Shown here: piece by piece, positions 4,761-11,067 of the stretch
Layout: every line of letters starts with the position of its first letter
Numbering within the stretch: position 1 is the stretch's first letter
NCBI GenBank assembly: GCA_018830605.1
Contig: JAHJRZ010000031.1
Location: 1 to 12,525, forward strand
Source of the DNA: Patescibacteria group bacterium
GTDB taxonomy: Bacteria > Patescibacteriota > UBA1384 > JAHJRZ01
Reading direction: 5' to 3'
DNA length: 12,525 bases
Notes under the pieces: model-generated
What the model saw: only the letters and a program-made list of their open reading frames with translations
What the model was told of the DNA's origin: nothing
The model's database searches: none
Translations under genes and position numbers: made by a program

Positions 4761-6569
4761 ATGTTAGCCCAAATCACGGTTGACAAAAAAGCCGTCAGAA
4801 ATAAATTTTTTACCTATCGCGTTCCTGAAAATTTAAGAGTCAAACCGGGTTCTCTGGTTCTGGTTCCTTTTCACGGACAAAGAGTGGTCGGGGTTATCAA
4901 TTCCGTGCATCAAGATAAACCGATGAGATTTAAAATCAAGAAGATTGAATCAATCATTTATCCCCAATCTCTTCTTAGCCAAAACCAAATAAAACTCGCC
5001 GGTTTTATCGCTAAAAAATACTTTGCGCCTATCTCTTCAGTTATTTTCGCTATACTGCCGCAGTATTTACGTAGGATAAAAAGGCCGCCAGCAGCCAGCC
5101 GCCAGCAAACAGCAAAGCAGAAAGCTGGAAGCTGGAAGCTGGAAGCTGGAAGCTGCAATAATTATCTTCTTCTTGATCCAGAGAATAAATATACTCTCAA
5201 AATTTATCAAAAAGCGGTCAAAAAAACCTTAAGCCGAGGGCAGAACGTTCTTCTCCTTGTGCCGGACTTAAGCATCGACCTCGTCCAACAGATTAAACTC
5301 TTCTCCAAGAAGTCTCTTGTCTTGAACAAAGACGACTACACAGATAAAGAAATTTTTCTCAAATGGCAGATGATCCGAGAGGGAAAGTTTGATCTGGTTA
5401 TTGGCTCCCATTTAGCTCTCTTTGCCCCGCTTGGGAATCTTGGGCTCATAATCGTCCATCAAGAGAGAAACCAATATTATAAAAATGAACAATCGCCTAA
5501 ATATCATCTACGCGAAGCGGCATTTGAGATGGCTCGACTCAATAGGGCGAACTTGATTCTGCAAGCAGAGATTCCTTCGCTCGAATCTTATTTAGCCCTT
5601 AAAAATAAAAAATTAAAGCTCATTCCTTTTCGCAACTTCCCAACCAAACTCAAAAGTAAAAACAAGATAAAAATTATTGATTTAAAACAAGAAAGAGGGC
5701 TACTCTCGCTTAAGACTCTCAAAACAATAGAGGTAAATCTCAAAAAAAAGAAGAAGACGCTTCTCTTTCTCAATCGCAAGGGATTCTCCCGTTTTTGTAT
5801 CTGCTCGGACTGCGGTTTTTCCAAGCATCTCGAATCCCAAGAATCAGCGCCCGCTCTCTGCCCTGATTGCCAAAGCACCAATGGCCGCGAGCACTCTTTT
5901 GGCACCAGACGGCTTGAATTTGAGCTCAAAAAACTCTTCCCGAAGGCAAAAATTATTCGCTTTGACAAAGAAAGTAATAAAATTTCGGATTTCGACATAA
6001 TAATTACTACTTCATACATCTTTAAACTTAATCAAGTTTTTGATACAACAATCATAATTTTAGCTGAAATCGGACTCTCCCTGCCTAATTTTAGAAGCGA
6101 GGAGGAGCTCTTTTATACTCTATTTCGCGCCTTGAATTTAGGCAGAGAAAAGATCATTCAGACCTTTTATCCGGAACACCGCATCATTAAATATCTGCTT
6201 AAAGATGATTTTAAAACTTTTGCTGATGAGGAATTAAAACTACGCCAAGAGAACGGCTACCCGCCCTTTACCACTCTGATTCGGCTGACTTATGAGGGAA
6301 ATAATGCCAAAAAAGAAGCCACTAAATTAGCAGGCCTGCTCAATAAATTAAATCAAAGCTATAATTCTCCCAATGAGATACTCGGCCCGGCGCCGGTCTT
6401 TATCCAGCCGGCAGGGCTGTCTCGAACGAAAGTGAGAGACCTCCCTCGAGCGGCAGCGAGAAACCTGAAATACGAAATAATCTTGAAGGGCAAAAATCCT
6501 TATCCTCTCTTATCTTTAGTCCCGGATAAATGGAAGGTTGATGTTGAGCCGGTTGAACTCTTAAAGTAA
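4761..6569 (+). CDS. priA: PriA-like primosomal protein with degenerate helicase motifs
   Basis: A 602-residue homologue of PriA, the replication-restart protein that recognises forked DNA and loads the replicative helicase. The N-terminal fork-binding domain (1-105) is recognisable (FTYRVPENL, GSLVLVPFHGQRVVGVI). The helicase core aligns along its length, for example WQMIREGKFDLVIGSHLALF (202-221) and the GTRRLEFELKKLFP block (381-394). The ATPase motifs are lost, however. The Walker A site (usual GSGKT) reads NKYTL, DEEH reads HQER (233-236), GSATPSLES reads QAEIPSLES, and the arginine-finger GRAGR region reads NLGRE. The zinc region keeps only C346, C348, C351, C367 and C370 of the usual eight. 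The C-terminal fold (NGYPPFTTLIRL, 498-509) remains. Two expressed repeat insertions lie at about 109-132 and 549-566. It may act as a structural loader rather than a helicase. Confidence 0.88.
   Translation: MLAQITVDKKAVRNKFFTYRVPENLRVKPGSLVLVPFHGQRVVGVINSVHQDKPMRFKIKKIESIIYPQSLLSQNQIKLAGFIAKKYFAPISSVIFAILPQYLRRIKRPPAASRQQTAKQKAGSWKLEAGSCNNYLLLDPENKYTLKIYQKAVKKTLSRGQNVLLLVPDLSIDLVQQIKLFSKKSLVLNKDDYTDKEIFLKWQMIREGKFDLVIGSHLALFAPLGNLGLIIVHQERNQYYKNEQSPKYHLREAAFEMARLNRANLILQAEIPSLESYLALKNKKLKLIPFRNFPTKLKSKNKIKIIDLKQERGLLSLKTLKTIEVNLKKKKKTLLFLNRKGFSRFCICSDCGFSKHLESQESAPALCPDCQSTNGREHSFGTRRLEFELKKLFPKAKIIRFDKESNKISDFDIIITTSYIFKLNQVFDTTIIILAEIGLSLPNFRSEEELFYTLFRALNLGREKIIQTFYPEHRIIKYLLKDDFKTFADEELKLRQENGYPPFTTLIRLTYEGNNAKKEATKLAGLLNKLNQSYNSPNEILGPAPVFIQPAGLSRTKVRDLPRAAARNLKYEIILKGKNPYPLLSLVPDKWKVDVEPVELLK
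5085..5156 (+). repeat. In-frame tandem-repeat insertion inside priA
   Basis: A stretch of CAGC/GCCAGC-rich sequence is followed by four perfect copies of the 7-mer AGCTGGA (5123-5150) and a partial fifth. It encodes residues of about P109-C132, rich in Ala, Gln, Lys, Gly and Ser, with no counterpart in PriA proteins. It sits exactly at the linker between the fork-binding domain and the helicase core. Its length (72 bases) keeps the frame. The complementary strand reads as repeats of the type found between genes in related genomes, in my recollection. Confidence 0.7.
6409..6466 (+). repeat. Second in-frame repeat insertion inside priA
   Basis: Two imperfect 22-base copies lie side by side, at 6420-6441 (TCTCGAACG...GAGAGACC) and 6444-6465 (CCTCGAGCG...GAGAAACC), matching at 16 of 22 positions. 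Each can form a TCTCG/CGAGA-type hairpin. They encode about 18 residues (AGLSRTKVRDLPRAAARN) between GPAPVFIQ and LKYEIILKG, two blocks that are nearly adjacent in ordinary PriA. Confidence 0.6.
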
Positions 6570-6571
6570 AT

Positions 6572-6621
6572 AAAAAAAAGGGGCAACCCATTCGGCCTTT
6601 ACAGCTTGGGGGTTGCGCCCT
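6572..6621 (-). terminator. Rho-independent terminator of the dut-deaminase gene
   Basis: Read on the minus strand, AGGGCGCAACCC pairs with GGGTTGCCCCT (one bulged base) around a loop of about 20 bases, followed at once by eight T residues. This is the strongest terminator in the window and lies 17 bases after the minus-strand stop codon. On the plus strand the hairpin follows the priA stop but has no U-tract, so it serves the leftward gene. Confidence 0.85.
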
Positions 6622-6637
6622 AAGGCATTGAGGGGTA

Positions 6638-7684
6638 CTAGAGCCCGAGACGCTCTTTGGCGATTACCCTCACCGGGATACGCGCTTGTTGGATAATCAC
6701 AAGTCCCTCAGTCTCGCTATATCCCTTCTCAAGGACAACTACCGCTTCGATGCCCAGTCCGGCAATGACACGAGCGCAGACAAGACAAGGTAGGGCGTTG
6801 ACATACAGAGTGGATCCTTCAAGACGGATTCCCTGCCTAGCGGCCCAGTTGATCGCCGATTGCTCGGCGTGTACGGCACGACACTTCTCGATCTGAGTAC
6901 CCGAATTGATCCCCTCTGCGTCTCGGAGACAACCCACCTCAGCACACAGCTCTGATCCCGGTGACTGGGCGTTGAAGCCTGAGGCGAGCACTTGATCACC
7001 CAGGGCGAAGATGCAACCGAAGCGACGAGTCTGGCCGATGAGACGACCATAATCATCCCTGAGATACCGGCCGTCCTGATCCTTGGGGCAACCCCGAGCG
7101 CAGTTGGAACGGGCGGCGGTGGCCAAGGTGATCCCCATCAGGTACTCGTCTATCTCGGCCACCTCGGCGTCACATTCGTCCGTACCGTAACCTATCCCGT
7201 AGAGGCCGGAGGAGCCGAATCCCCCCTTATCCCTCGTCGTAGGAGGAAGCCTTGAGGGATCGTCTACCTCGTGGAAAACGGGCAGGGCTATGGCAGTGAA
7301 GACAAGCTGGGCGATTCGCATGTCGGGTTCGACGACGAATGGTTTTGTGCCCCTGTTGCGCAGGAGAATTCCGATCTCGCCGCGAAAGTCAGGGTCGACC
7401 GTGCCTGGCGAGTTGGAAAGTTCGATGTCGAAAATGCTCGCCAACCCGCTCCTGGGCCTCACCTGACAATCGTAGCCGGCAGGCACAGCGAAGGTTATCC
7501 CTGTCCCGATCAGTACAGCTTCCCCGGGCCCGATCGTCACTGGTAGTTCCCCGCAGGGATTCTTCGTCTGTCGATCTAGAACCCGACAGGCGTAGACATC
7601 ATAGCCCACTGCCCCAGGGGAAGCCCTGATGAAGATCTTGGCCCTGGGATCGAGCTTGGAATACGGAATGAGTATTTTGCGCAC
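6638..7684 (-). CDS. Fused dUTPase - dCMP deaminase
   Basis: A 348-residue two-domain enzyme. Residues 1 to about 162 are a trimeric-type dUTPase with all five motifs: GAVGYDVYA (24-32), RPRSGLA (76-82), GTVDPDFRGEIG (94-105, with Phe replacing the usual Tyr in DxYRG), RIAQLVF (123-129) and DKGGFGSSG (152-160). After a short linker, residues of about 180-345 are a zinc-dependent dCMP deaminase, with HAEQSAI (H272, E274) and PCLVC (C300, C303). Further Cys/His residues near 195-268 match the ComEB-type second metal site. Both halves yield dUMP, from dUTP and from dCMP, feeding thymidylate synthesis while keeping uracil out of DNA. It starts at GTG, with AGGAAG directly abutting it. GC is about 60% (36 of 60 bases at 6841-6900), against roughly 25-45% around it, which suggests transfer. 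Confidence 0.93.
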   Translation of the reverse strand: MRKILIPYSKLDPRAKIFIRASPGAVGYDVYACRVLDRQTKNPCGELPVTIGPGEAVLIGTGITFAVPAGYDCQVRPRSGLASIFDIELSNSPGTVDPDFRGEIGILLRNRGTKPFVVEPDMRIAQLVFTAIALPVFHEVDDPSRLPPTTRDKGGFGSSGLYGIGYGTDECDAEVAEIDEYLMGITLATAARSNCARGCPKDQDGRYLRDDYGRLIGQTRRFGCIFALGDQVLASGFNAQSPGSELCAEVGCLRDAEGINSGTQIEKCRAVHAEQSAINWAARQGIRLEGSTLYVNALPCLVCARVIAGLGIEAVVVLEKGYSETEGLVIIQQARIPVRVIAKERLGL

Positions 7685-7723
7685 CTTCCTTCGGGAGGAA
7701 TGATCTCGAGGTAGTCTAATTCA

Positions 7724-7751
7724 AGATTAAAGCTAAACACAATAATGTCAA
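7724..7751 (-). promoter_or_regulatory. Weak candidate promoter of the dut-deaminase gene
   Basis: On the minus strand a perfect TTGACA (complement at 7746-7751) is followed after 16 bases by TAATCT, a poor -10. Transcription would start near 7717, giving a leader of about 30 bases. The leader contains a small hairpin (5-bp arms TTCCT/AGGAA) that covers the purine-rich stretch next to the GTG start. Confidence 0.35.
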
Positions 7752-7756
7752 GTATA

Positions 7757-7765
7757 TGCTAAAAT
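7757..7765 (+). promoter_or_regulatory. Extended -10 promoter of the glycosyltransferase-def-fmt operon
   Basis: TGCTAAAAT at 7757-7765 ends 9 bases before the ATG at 7775, implying a leader of about 3 bases. The divergent -35 of the dut gene lies immediately upstream at 7746-7751, so the two promoters are back to back. Confidence 0.55.
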
Positions 7766-7774
7766 ATAGATAAT

Positions 7775-8929
7775 ATGAGAATCGGATTATTTACGGAATG
7801 TTATGAGCCGGTGATTAATGGCGTGGTGCACTCGATGCGCAACACCAAGCGCGGCCTTGAGGCAATGGGCCAGGAGGTTTTTGTTTTTGCTCCTGATTAT
7901 AAAGAAAAAAATTTAAGAGAAAAAAATGTTATTCACTGCAAAAGCACTCCGCTCCCGGGAAAGCTCGGATATCATTATATCCATCCTTTAAAAGAAGAGA
8001 TAAAAAAACTGGCGGCTAAAATGGATATCATCCACACCCACCACCCCTTTACCATAGGTAAATATTCATCTGAAATCGCCAGAGCCAATAACATCCCTCT
8101 CCTTTTTACCCATCACACCCAATATGGCCAGTACACCCACTACGTCCCCCTGCTTCAACAAAGGACCAAGAATTTTCTCTATGGTTTTTTAAAAAATTTT
8201 TGCAATAAGTGCGATTTGATCATCGCTCCCTCGCTCGGCATTAAAAAAATTATTAATGGAGAATACAAAACTAAGACCGAGATCGAAGTGGTGGAAAATT
8301 CAATTGACATCAAAAATTTTCGCAAAAAAAACGACTCCTCCACCCCAAGAATTTTCTCCCAGCTTAAGCCAAATTATAAAATTATCCTTTACACCGGCAG
8401 AGTGGCCAAAGAAAAAAACATTGATTTTATTATCAAGGCCTTTAAATTAGCAGTCGTCAAATATCCCGAGGCCTATCTTTTAATCGTCGGCGGCGGCCCA
8501 GCCATTCAACCACTACAAAGACTTTGCGTTAAACTCGGCCTCATTGGCCAAGTTATTTTTACTGATATGGTACCCTATTCCCAAATGAAGCGCTTTTATA
8601 ATTTTGCTGATTTTTTCATCACCGCCTCTAAAACCGAGGTTCATCCCCTCGTTCTTTTGGAAGCAATGGCTGCCGGGCTCCCGGTGATTGCCTTAGACGC
8701 TATCGGCACCTCTGATATTGTCCAACCCGGCCACACCGGCTATATTGTCCGTGACGATATCACTGAATTCAGTGAAAAAATCCTTTACCTCTTGAAAAAT
8801 CCCACACGACTTGCGATAATGTCCCAAAATGCCGCCAAGGAGATAAATTATTATTCTATACCCAATATGGCCAAAAAAATGCTCGGCGCGTATCATAAAG
8901 CAAAAGATTTACATCAAAAAAAATCATGA
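7775..8929 (+). CDS. Glycosyltransferase family 4 (GT-B)
   Basis: A 384-residue retaining GT-B glycosyltransferase that transfers a sugar from a nucleotide donor to lipid or glycan. The N-terminal Rossmann domain begins MRIGLFTECYEPVINGVVHS, a pattern typical of the diacylglycerol glucosyltransferase/mannosyltransferase branch, with HTHHPFTIG at 87-95. The donor domain starts at ILYTGRVAKEKN (204-215). The E-x7-E signature is E288-E296 in TEVHPLVLLEAMAAGLPVIA, where His-Pro replaces the more usual Gly-x. GHTGYIV follows, as expected. No TM segment is present, so membrane binding would be peripheral. Its stop overlaps the def start by ATGA, indicating an operon with def and fmt. The acceptor cannot be told from sequence; glycolipid synthesis is the best guess for this branch. 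Confidence 0.9.
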   Translation: MRIGLFTECYEPVINGVVHSMRNTKRGLEAMGQEVFVFAPDYKEKNLREKNVIHCKSTPLPGKLGYHYIHPLKEEIKKLAAKMDIIHTHHPFTIGKYSSEIARANNIPLLFTHHTQYGQYTHYVPLLQQRTKNFLYGFLKNFCNKCDLIIAPSLGIKKIINGEYKTKTEIEVVENSIDIKNFRKKNDSSTPRIFSQLKPNYKIILYTGRVAKEKNIDFIIKAFKLAVVKYPEAYLLIVGGGPAIQPLQRLCVKLGLIGQVIFTDMVPYSQMKRFYNFADFFITASKTEVHPLVLLEAMAAGLPVIALDAIGTSDIVQPGHTGYIVRDDITEFSEKILYLLKNPTRLAIMSQNAAKEINYYSIPNMAKKMLGAYHKAKDLHQKKS

Positions 8930-9444
8930 AAATCATCCAAAATCCAAATCAAATTTTAAGAAAAAAAGCTAAATCCATTAAAAAAATTGATGGGGAGATT
9001 TTAAAGATTATCGAAAAAATGGAAAAAACATTAAAAACAACCAAAAAAGGGGTGGCTATTGCTGCTCCTCAAATCGGGATTTCTAAAGCAATTATTTTTG
9101 CAAAATACAAGAAGAAAAAGAAAAAAGACGTCTCAATACCACGCACAATTTTAATTAATCCCAAGATTATCAAGTATTCAAAAGAAACAATAGAAAAAGA
9201 AGAGGGGTGTCTGTCTTTTTATAAGCCGGAAATTAGAGGCGTAGTCAAACGGTCGCGCAGAGTTATTGTCTCGACCCTGACTGAAGAAGGATTAAAAAAA
9301 GAAATCAAAGCTCAAGGTTTTATAGCTCGAGTGATGCAACATGAGATTGACCACCTAAACGGCATTCTTTTTGTTGACCGAGCTGACCAGACCACCATTT
9401 ATAAGGTTAATGAGAAAAATAAAAATGAAAAGAAAAAGAAATAA
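8926..9444 (+). CDS. def: Peptide deformylase
   Basis: A 172-residue metalloenzyme that removes the formyl group from the initiator methionine of new proteins. Motif 1 is GVAIAAPQ at 42-49 (the usual form is GxGLAAPQ, so the second Gly is Ala here). Motif 2 is EGCLS at 93-97 with the metal-binding Cys95. Motif 3 is HEIDH at 139-143 with two His ligands and the catalytic Glu140. A run of lysines (62-67) sits in a loop, and the tail is Lys/Asn-rich. It overlaps the glycosyltransferase stop by 4 bases and shares its last 35 bases with fmt, so the three genes form a tightly coupled operon. Enzyme and substrate are supplied by adjacent genes. Confidence 0.95.
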   Translation: MKIIQNPNQILRKKAKSIKKIDGEILKIIEKMEKTLKTTKKGVAIAAPQIGISKAIIFAKYKKKKKKDVSIPRTILINPKIIKYSKETIEKEEGCLSFYKPEIRGVVKRSRRVIVSTLTEEGLKKEIKAQGFIARVMQHEIDHLNGILFVDRADQTTIYKVNEKNKNEKKKK

Positions 9445-10348
9445 AATCAAGATTATTTTTTTTGGCAGTGACTCTTTTTCTGTGCCAATTTTAGAAGCGC
9501 TTTTAGCTAATTTTGAGGTGGCTCTAGTCATCACCAAAAAAGACCATCAATTAGGCGACAGGGTTAAAAAATTAAAATTGCTCATTATTGACAAATTTAA
9601 TTCTCAAAATATCGCTGAAATAAAGAGCCGAAAAGCTGATCTTTATGTGGTGGCCGCTTTTGGATTGATGATTCCTAAAACTCTCTTAAAATCTCCTGAG
9701 GGGGTCGCGACTATTAATGTCCATCCTTCGCTCTTGCCAAAATATCGCGGTCCGAGCCCGATTGAATCAGCCATTCTCGCTGGCGATAAAAAGACCGGCG
9801 TTTCAATTATGGTTTTAGATGAGAAAATGGACCACGGACCGATTATTGCTCAAGAAGAGGAGGTTATCGATGACGAGTATGATGATTTTATTACTCTTTC
9901 CGAGCGGCTGGAAAAACGCGGGGCTGACCTGCTCGTCAAAACAATCCCCGACTTTATCACCAGTAAAATAAAACTTAAGCAACAAAATGAAACTCAAGCG
10001 TCTTACTGCAAATTAATTAAAAAAGAAGACGGCAGGATTGATTTCACCCAAAATGCAGACCAAATCCTCCGTCATATTCGCGCCTTTGTCCACTGGCCGG
10101 GAAGCTTTGCTGTTTGGAAAGAAAAGAATAAGATAGTCAAAATTATCGAGGCTCGACTTCAGCGCGCCCTCCCCGAGCCGCCAATCACCGCAGGTCTTGT
10201 TTTCAAGACCGACACCGGCAAACCGGCCGTCGTCTGCGGCAGAGAGGCAATCATCATCGAGACAATCCAAATTGAAGGCAAAAAGCCAGTTGATTCAATA
10301 TCTTTTCTTAATGGTTATTCTGATTTTATTGGAACGAATTTGGGGTAA
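9410..10348 (+). CDS. fmt: Methionyl-tRNA formyltransferase
   Basis: About 312 residues. The enzyme formylates Met-tRNA(fMet) with 10-formyl-tetrahydrofolate so that translation can start. The formyltransferase domain starts at IKIIFFGSDSFSVPILEAL. The catalytic triad is visible as N103 and H105 in INVHPSLLPKYRGPSPIE and D141 in MDHGPII. The C-terminal tRNA-binding barrel begins at about 205 (IRAFVHWPGSFAV). The segment after ITKKDH is shorter than in E. coli Fmt. I chose ATG 9410, which has AAGG at 9403-9406; ATG 9425 would also give a full domain. An earlier in-frame TTG at 9371 would add 13 residues without family support. It overlaps def by 35 bases. Confidence 0.94.
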   Translation: MRKIKMKRKRNKIKIIFFGSDSFSVPILEALLANFEVALVITKKDHQLGDRVKKLKLLIIDKFNSQNIAEIKSRKADLYVVAAFGLMIPKTLLKSPEGVATINVHPSLLPKYRGPSPIESAILAGDKKTGVSIMVLDEKMDHGPIIAQEEEVIDDEYDDFITLSERLEKRGADLLVKTIPDFITSKIKLKQQNETQASYCKLIKKEDGRIDFTQNADQILRHIRAFVHWPGSFAVWKEKNKIVKIIEARLQRALPEPPITAGLVFKTDTGKPAVVCGREAIIIETIQIEGKKPVDSISFLNGYSDFIGTNLG

Positions 10349-10361
10349 ATAATATATTAAC

Positions 10362-10487
10362 AGGGCTTACGCAAATAACTTGATACTGTCATTGCGAGGA
10401 GGTCGTAGACCGACGAAGCAATCTAGGGATGGCGAGATTGCCGCGGCCGACTGCGTCGGCCTCGCAATGACATTGTGCGTAAGTCCT
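10362..10487. repeat. Nested palindromic, MITE-like repeat
   Basis: Outer ends AGGGCTTACGCA (10362-10373) and TGCGTAAGTCCT (10476-10487) are inverted repeats, 11 of 12 matched. Inside is a second, perfect 13-bp inverted pair, TGTCATTGCGAGG (10387-10399) and CCTCGCAATGACA (10460-10472). Further in lie GCAATCT/AGATTGC (10418-10424, 10435-10441) and two short hairpins (GGTC-GTA-GACC; GGCCGAC-TGC-GTCGGCC). No ORF is carried. The inner core is of the GTCATTGCGAGG type that I recall from many bacterial genomes. No clear target duplication is seen. It fills nearly all the gap between fmt and the next gene. Confidence 0.8.
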
Positions 10488-10504
10488 CAGATTAAAACAA
10501 TATT

Positions 10505-11005
10505 GTGCAAGAATCTGAAAGAGATGAACAACACGTCGAATATCTCAAAGAAGTAATCGGGAAAGCAAAATCAGAAGCACCTCTGGCTGAAGATTTAGAA
10601 GCCGCCAAAGATAAACACGATAAATCAATCAGGGATTTTGTCGCTGGCAGGATTTCAAGAACGGAATTTGAGGATCAAGAACTAATGGAAGGGTCAATTG
10701 AACTTCAATCAGAAAATGATTTTAAACTAGCTCTTTCAATTATTGGTTTCGATCGTGAAACGATTGAAGAATTAACCTCTCATGAGATCGAGCATTATCA
10801 TGAAGCTGAAGATAGCGGGCTTAAACCCACATTTTTGATCCAATTTTTTCGCGGAAAAGATGATAAATTGAGCTTATATCCTTCAGTAAAATTATCACTC
10901 CCAGAAGATATGGCAGACGACCAAATACGAGAGGCTTTGAAAAAAGTTATTGGGGCCGCAAACGATTTGAGCCCACGCGACCAAAGTCAACTTGAGAATG
11001 AATGA
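10505..11005 (+). CDS. Acidic hypothetical protein with a HEIEH motif
   Basis: A 166-residue, soluble, strongly acidic protein of no family I can name. The N-terminal half is helical and rich in Glu, Asp and Lys. At 93-102 it reads HEIEHYHEAE, which contains the HExxH zinc-binding pattern of metallopeptidases, with a further His99, Glu100 and Glu102 close by. The second half (FLIQFFRGKDDKLSLYPSVKLSLP) looks like beta strands. It might be a small metal-binding or minimal peptidase-like protein; one HExxH match in an acidic helix can also arise by chance. The start is GTG with no ribosome-binding site, directly after the structured repeat. The next gene, a small coiled-coil protein, has its own promoter. 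Confidence 0.72.
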   Translation: MQESERDEQHVEYLKEVIGKAKSEAPLAEDLEAAKDKHDKSIRDFVAGRISRTEFEDQELMEGSIELQSENDFKLALSIIGFDRETIEELTSHEIEHYHEAEDSGLKPTFLIQFFRGKDDKLSLYPSVKLSLPEDMADDQIREALKKVIGAANDLSPRDQSQLENE

Positions 11006-11031
11006 CGAAAATATTTACTTCTGCTCGAAAT

Positions 11032-11059
11032 TTGACAATAATTTTACAGGGCTTAAAAT
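11032..11059 (+). promoter_or_regulatory. Promoter of the coiled-coil protein gene
   Basis: A perfect TTGACA (11032-11037) and TAAAAT (11054-11059) are separated by 16 bases. Only 8 bases then remain to the ATG at 11068, giving a predicted leader of about 2 bases. Confidence 0.65.
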
Positions 11060-11067
11060 AAAAATGT

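Noticed and set aside
5123..5155. Tandem AGCTGGA units as a CRISPR array or iteron origin
   Set aside because: The units abut without spacers, are only 7 bases long, and lie inside the priA coding frame.
6657..7629. Several long plus-strand and alternate-frame open frames across the dUTPase-deaminase gene
   Set aside because: They are shadows. High GC lowers stop-codon frequency, no recognisable motif appears in them, and all dUTPase and deaminase motifs lie in the minus-strand frame.
10362..10487. tRNA or small RNA gene in the structured spacer
   Set aside because: The folding does not match a tRNA cloverleaf (no T-arm, anticodon arm or CCA context), and the symmetry is that of an inverted-repeat element.
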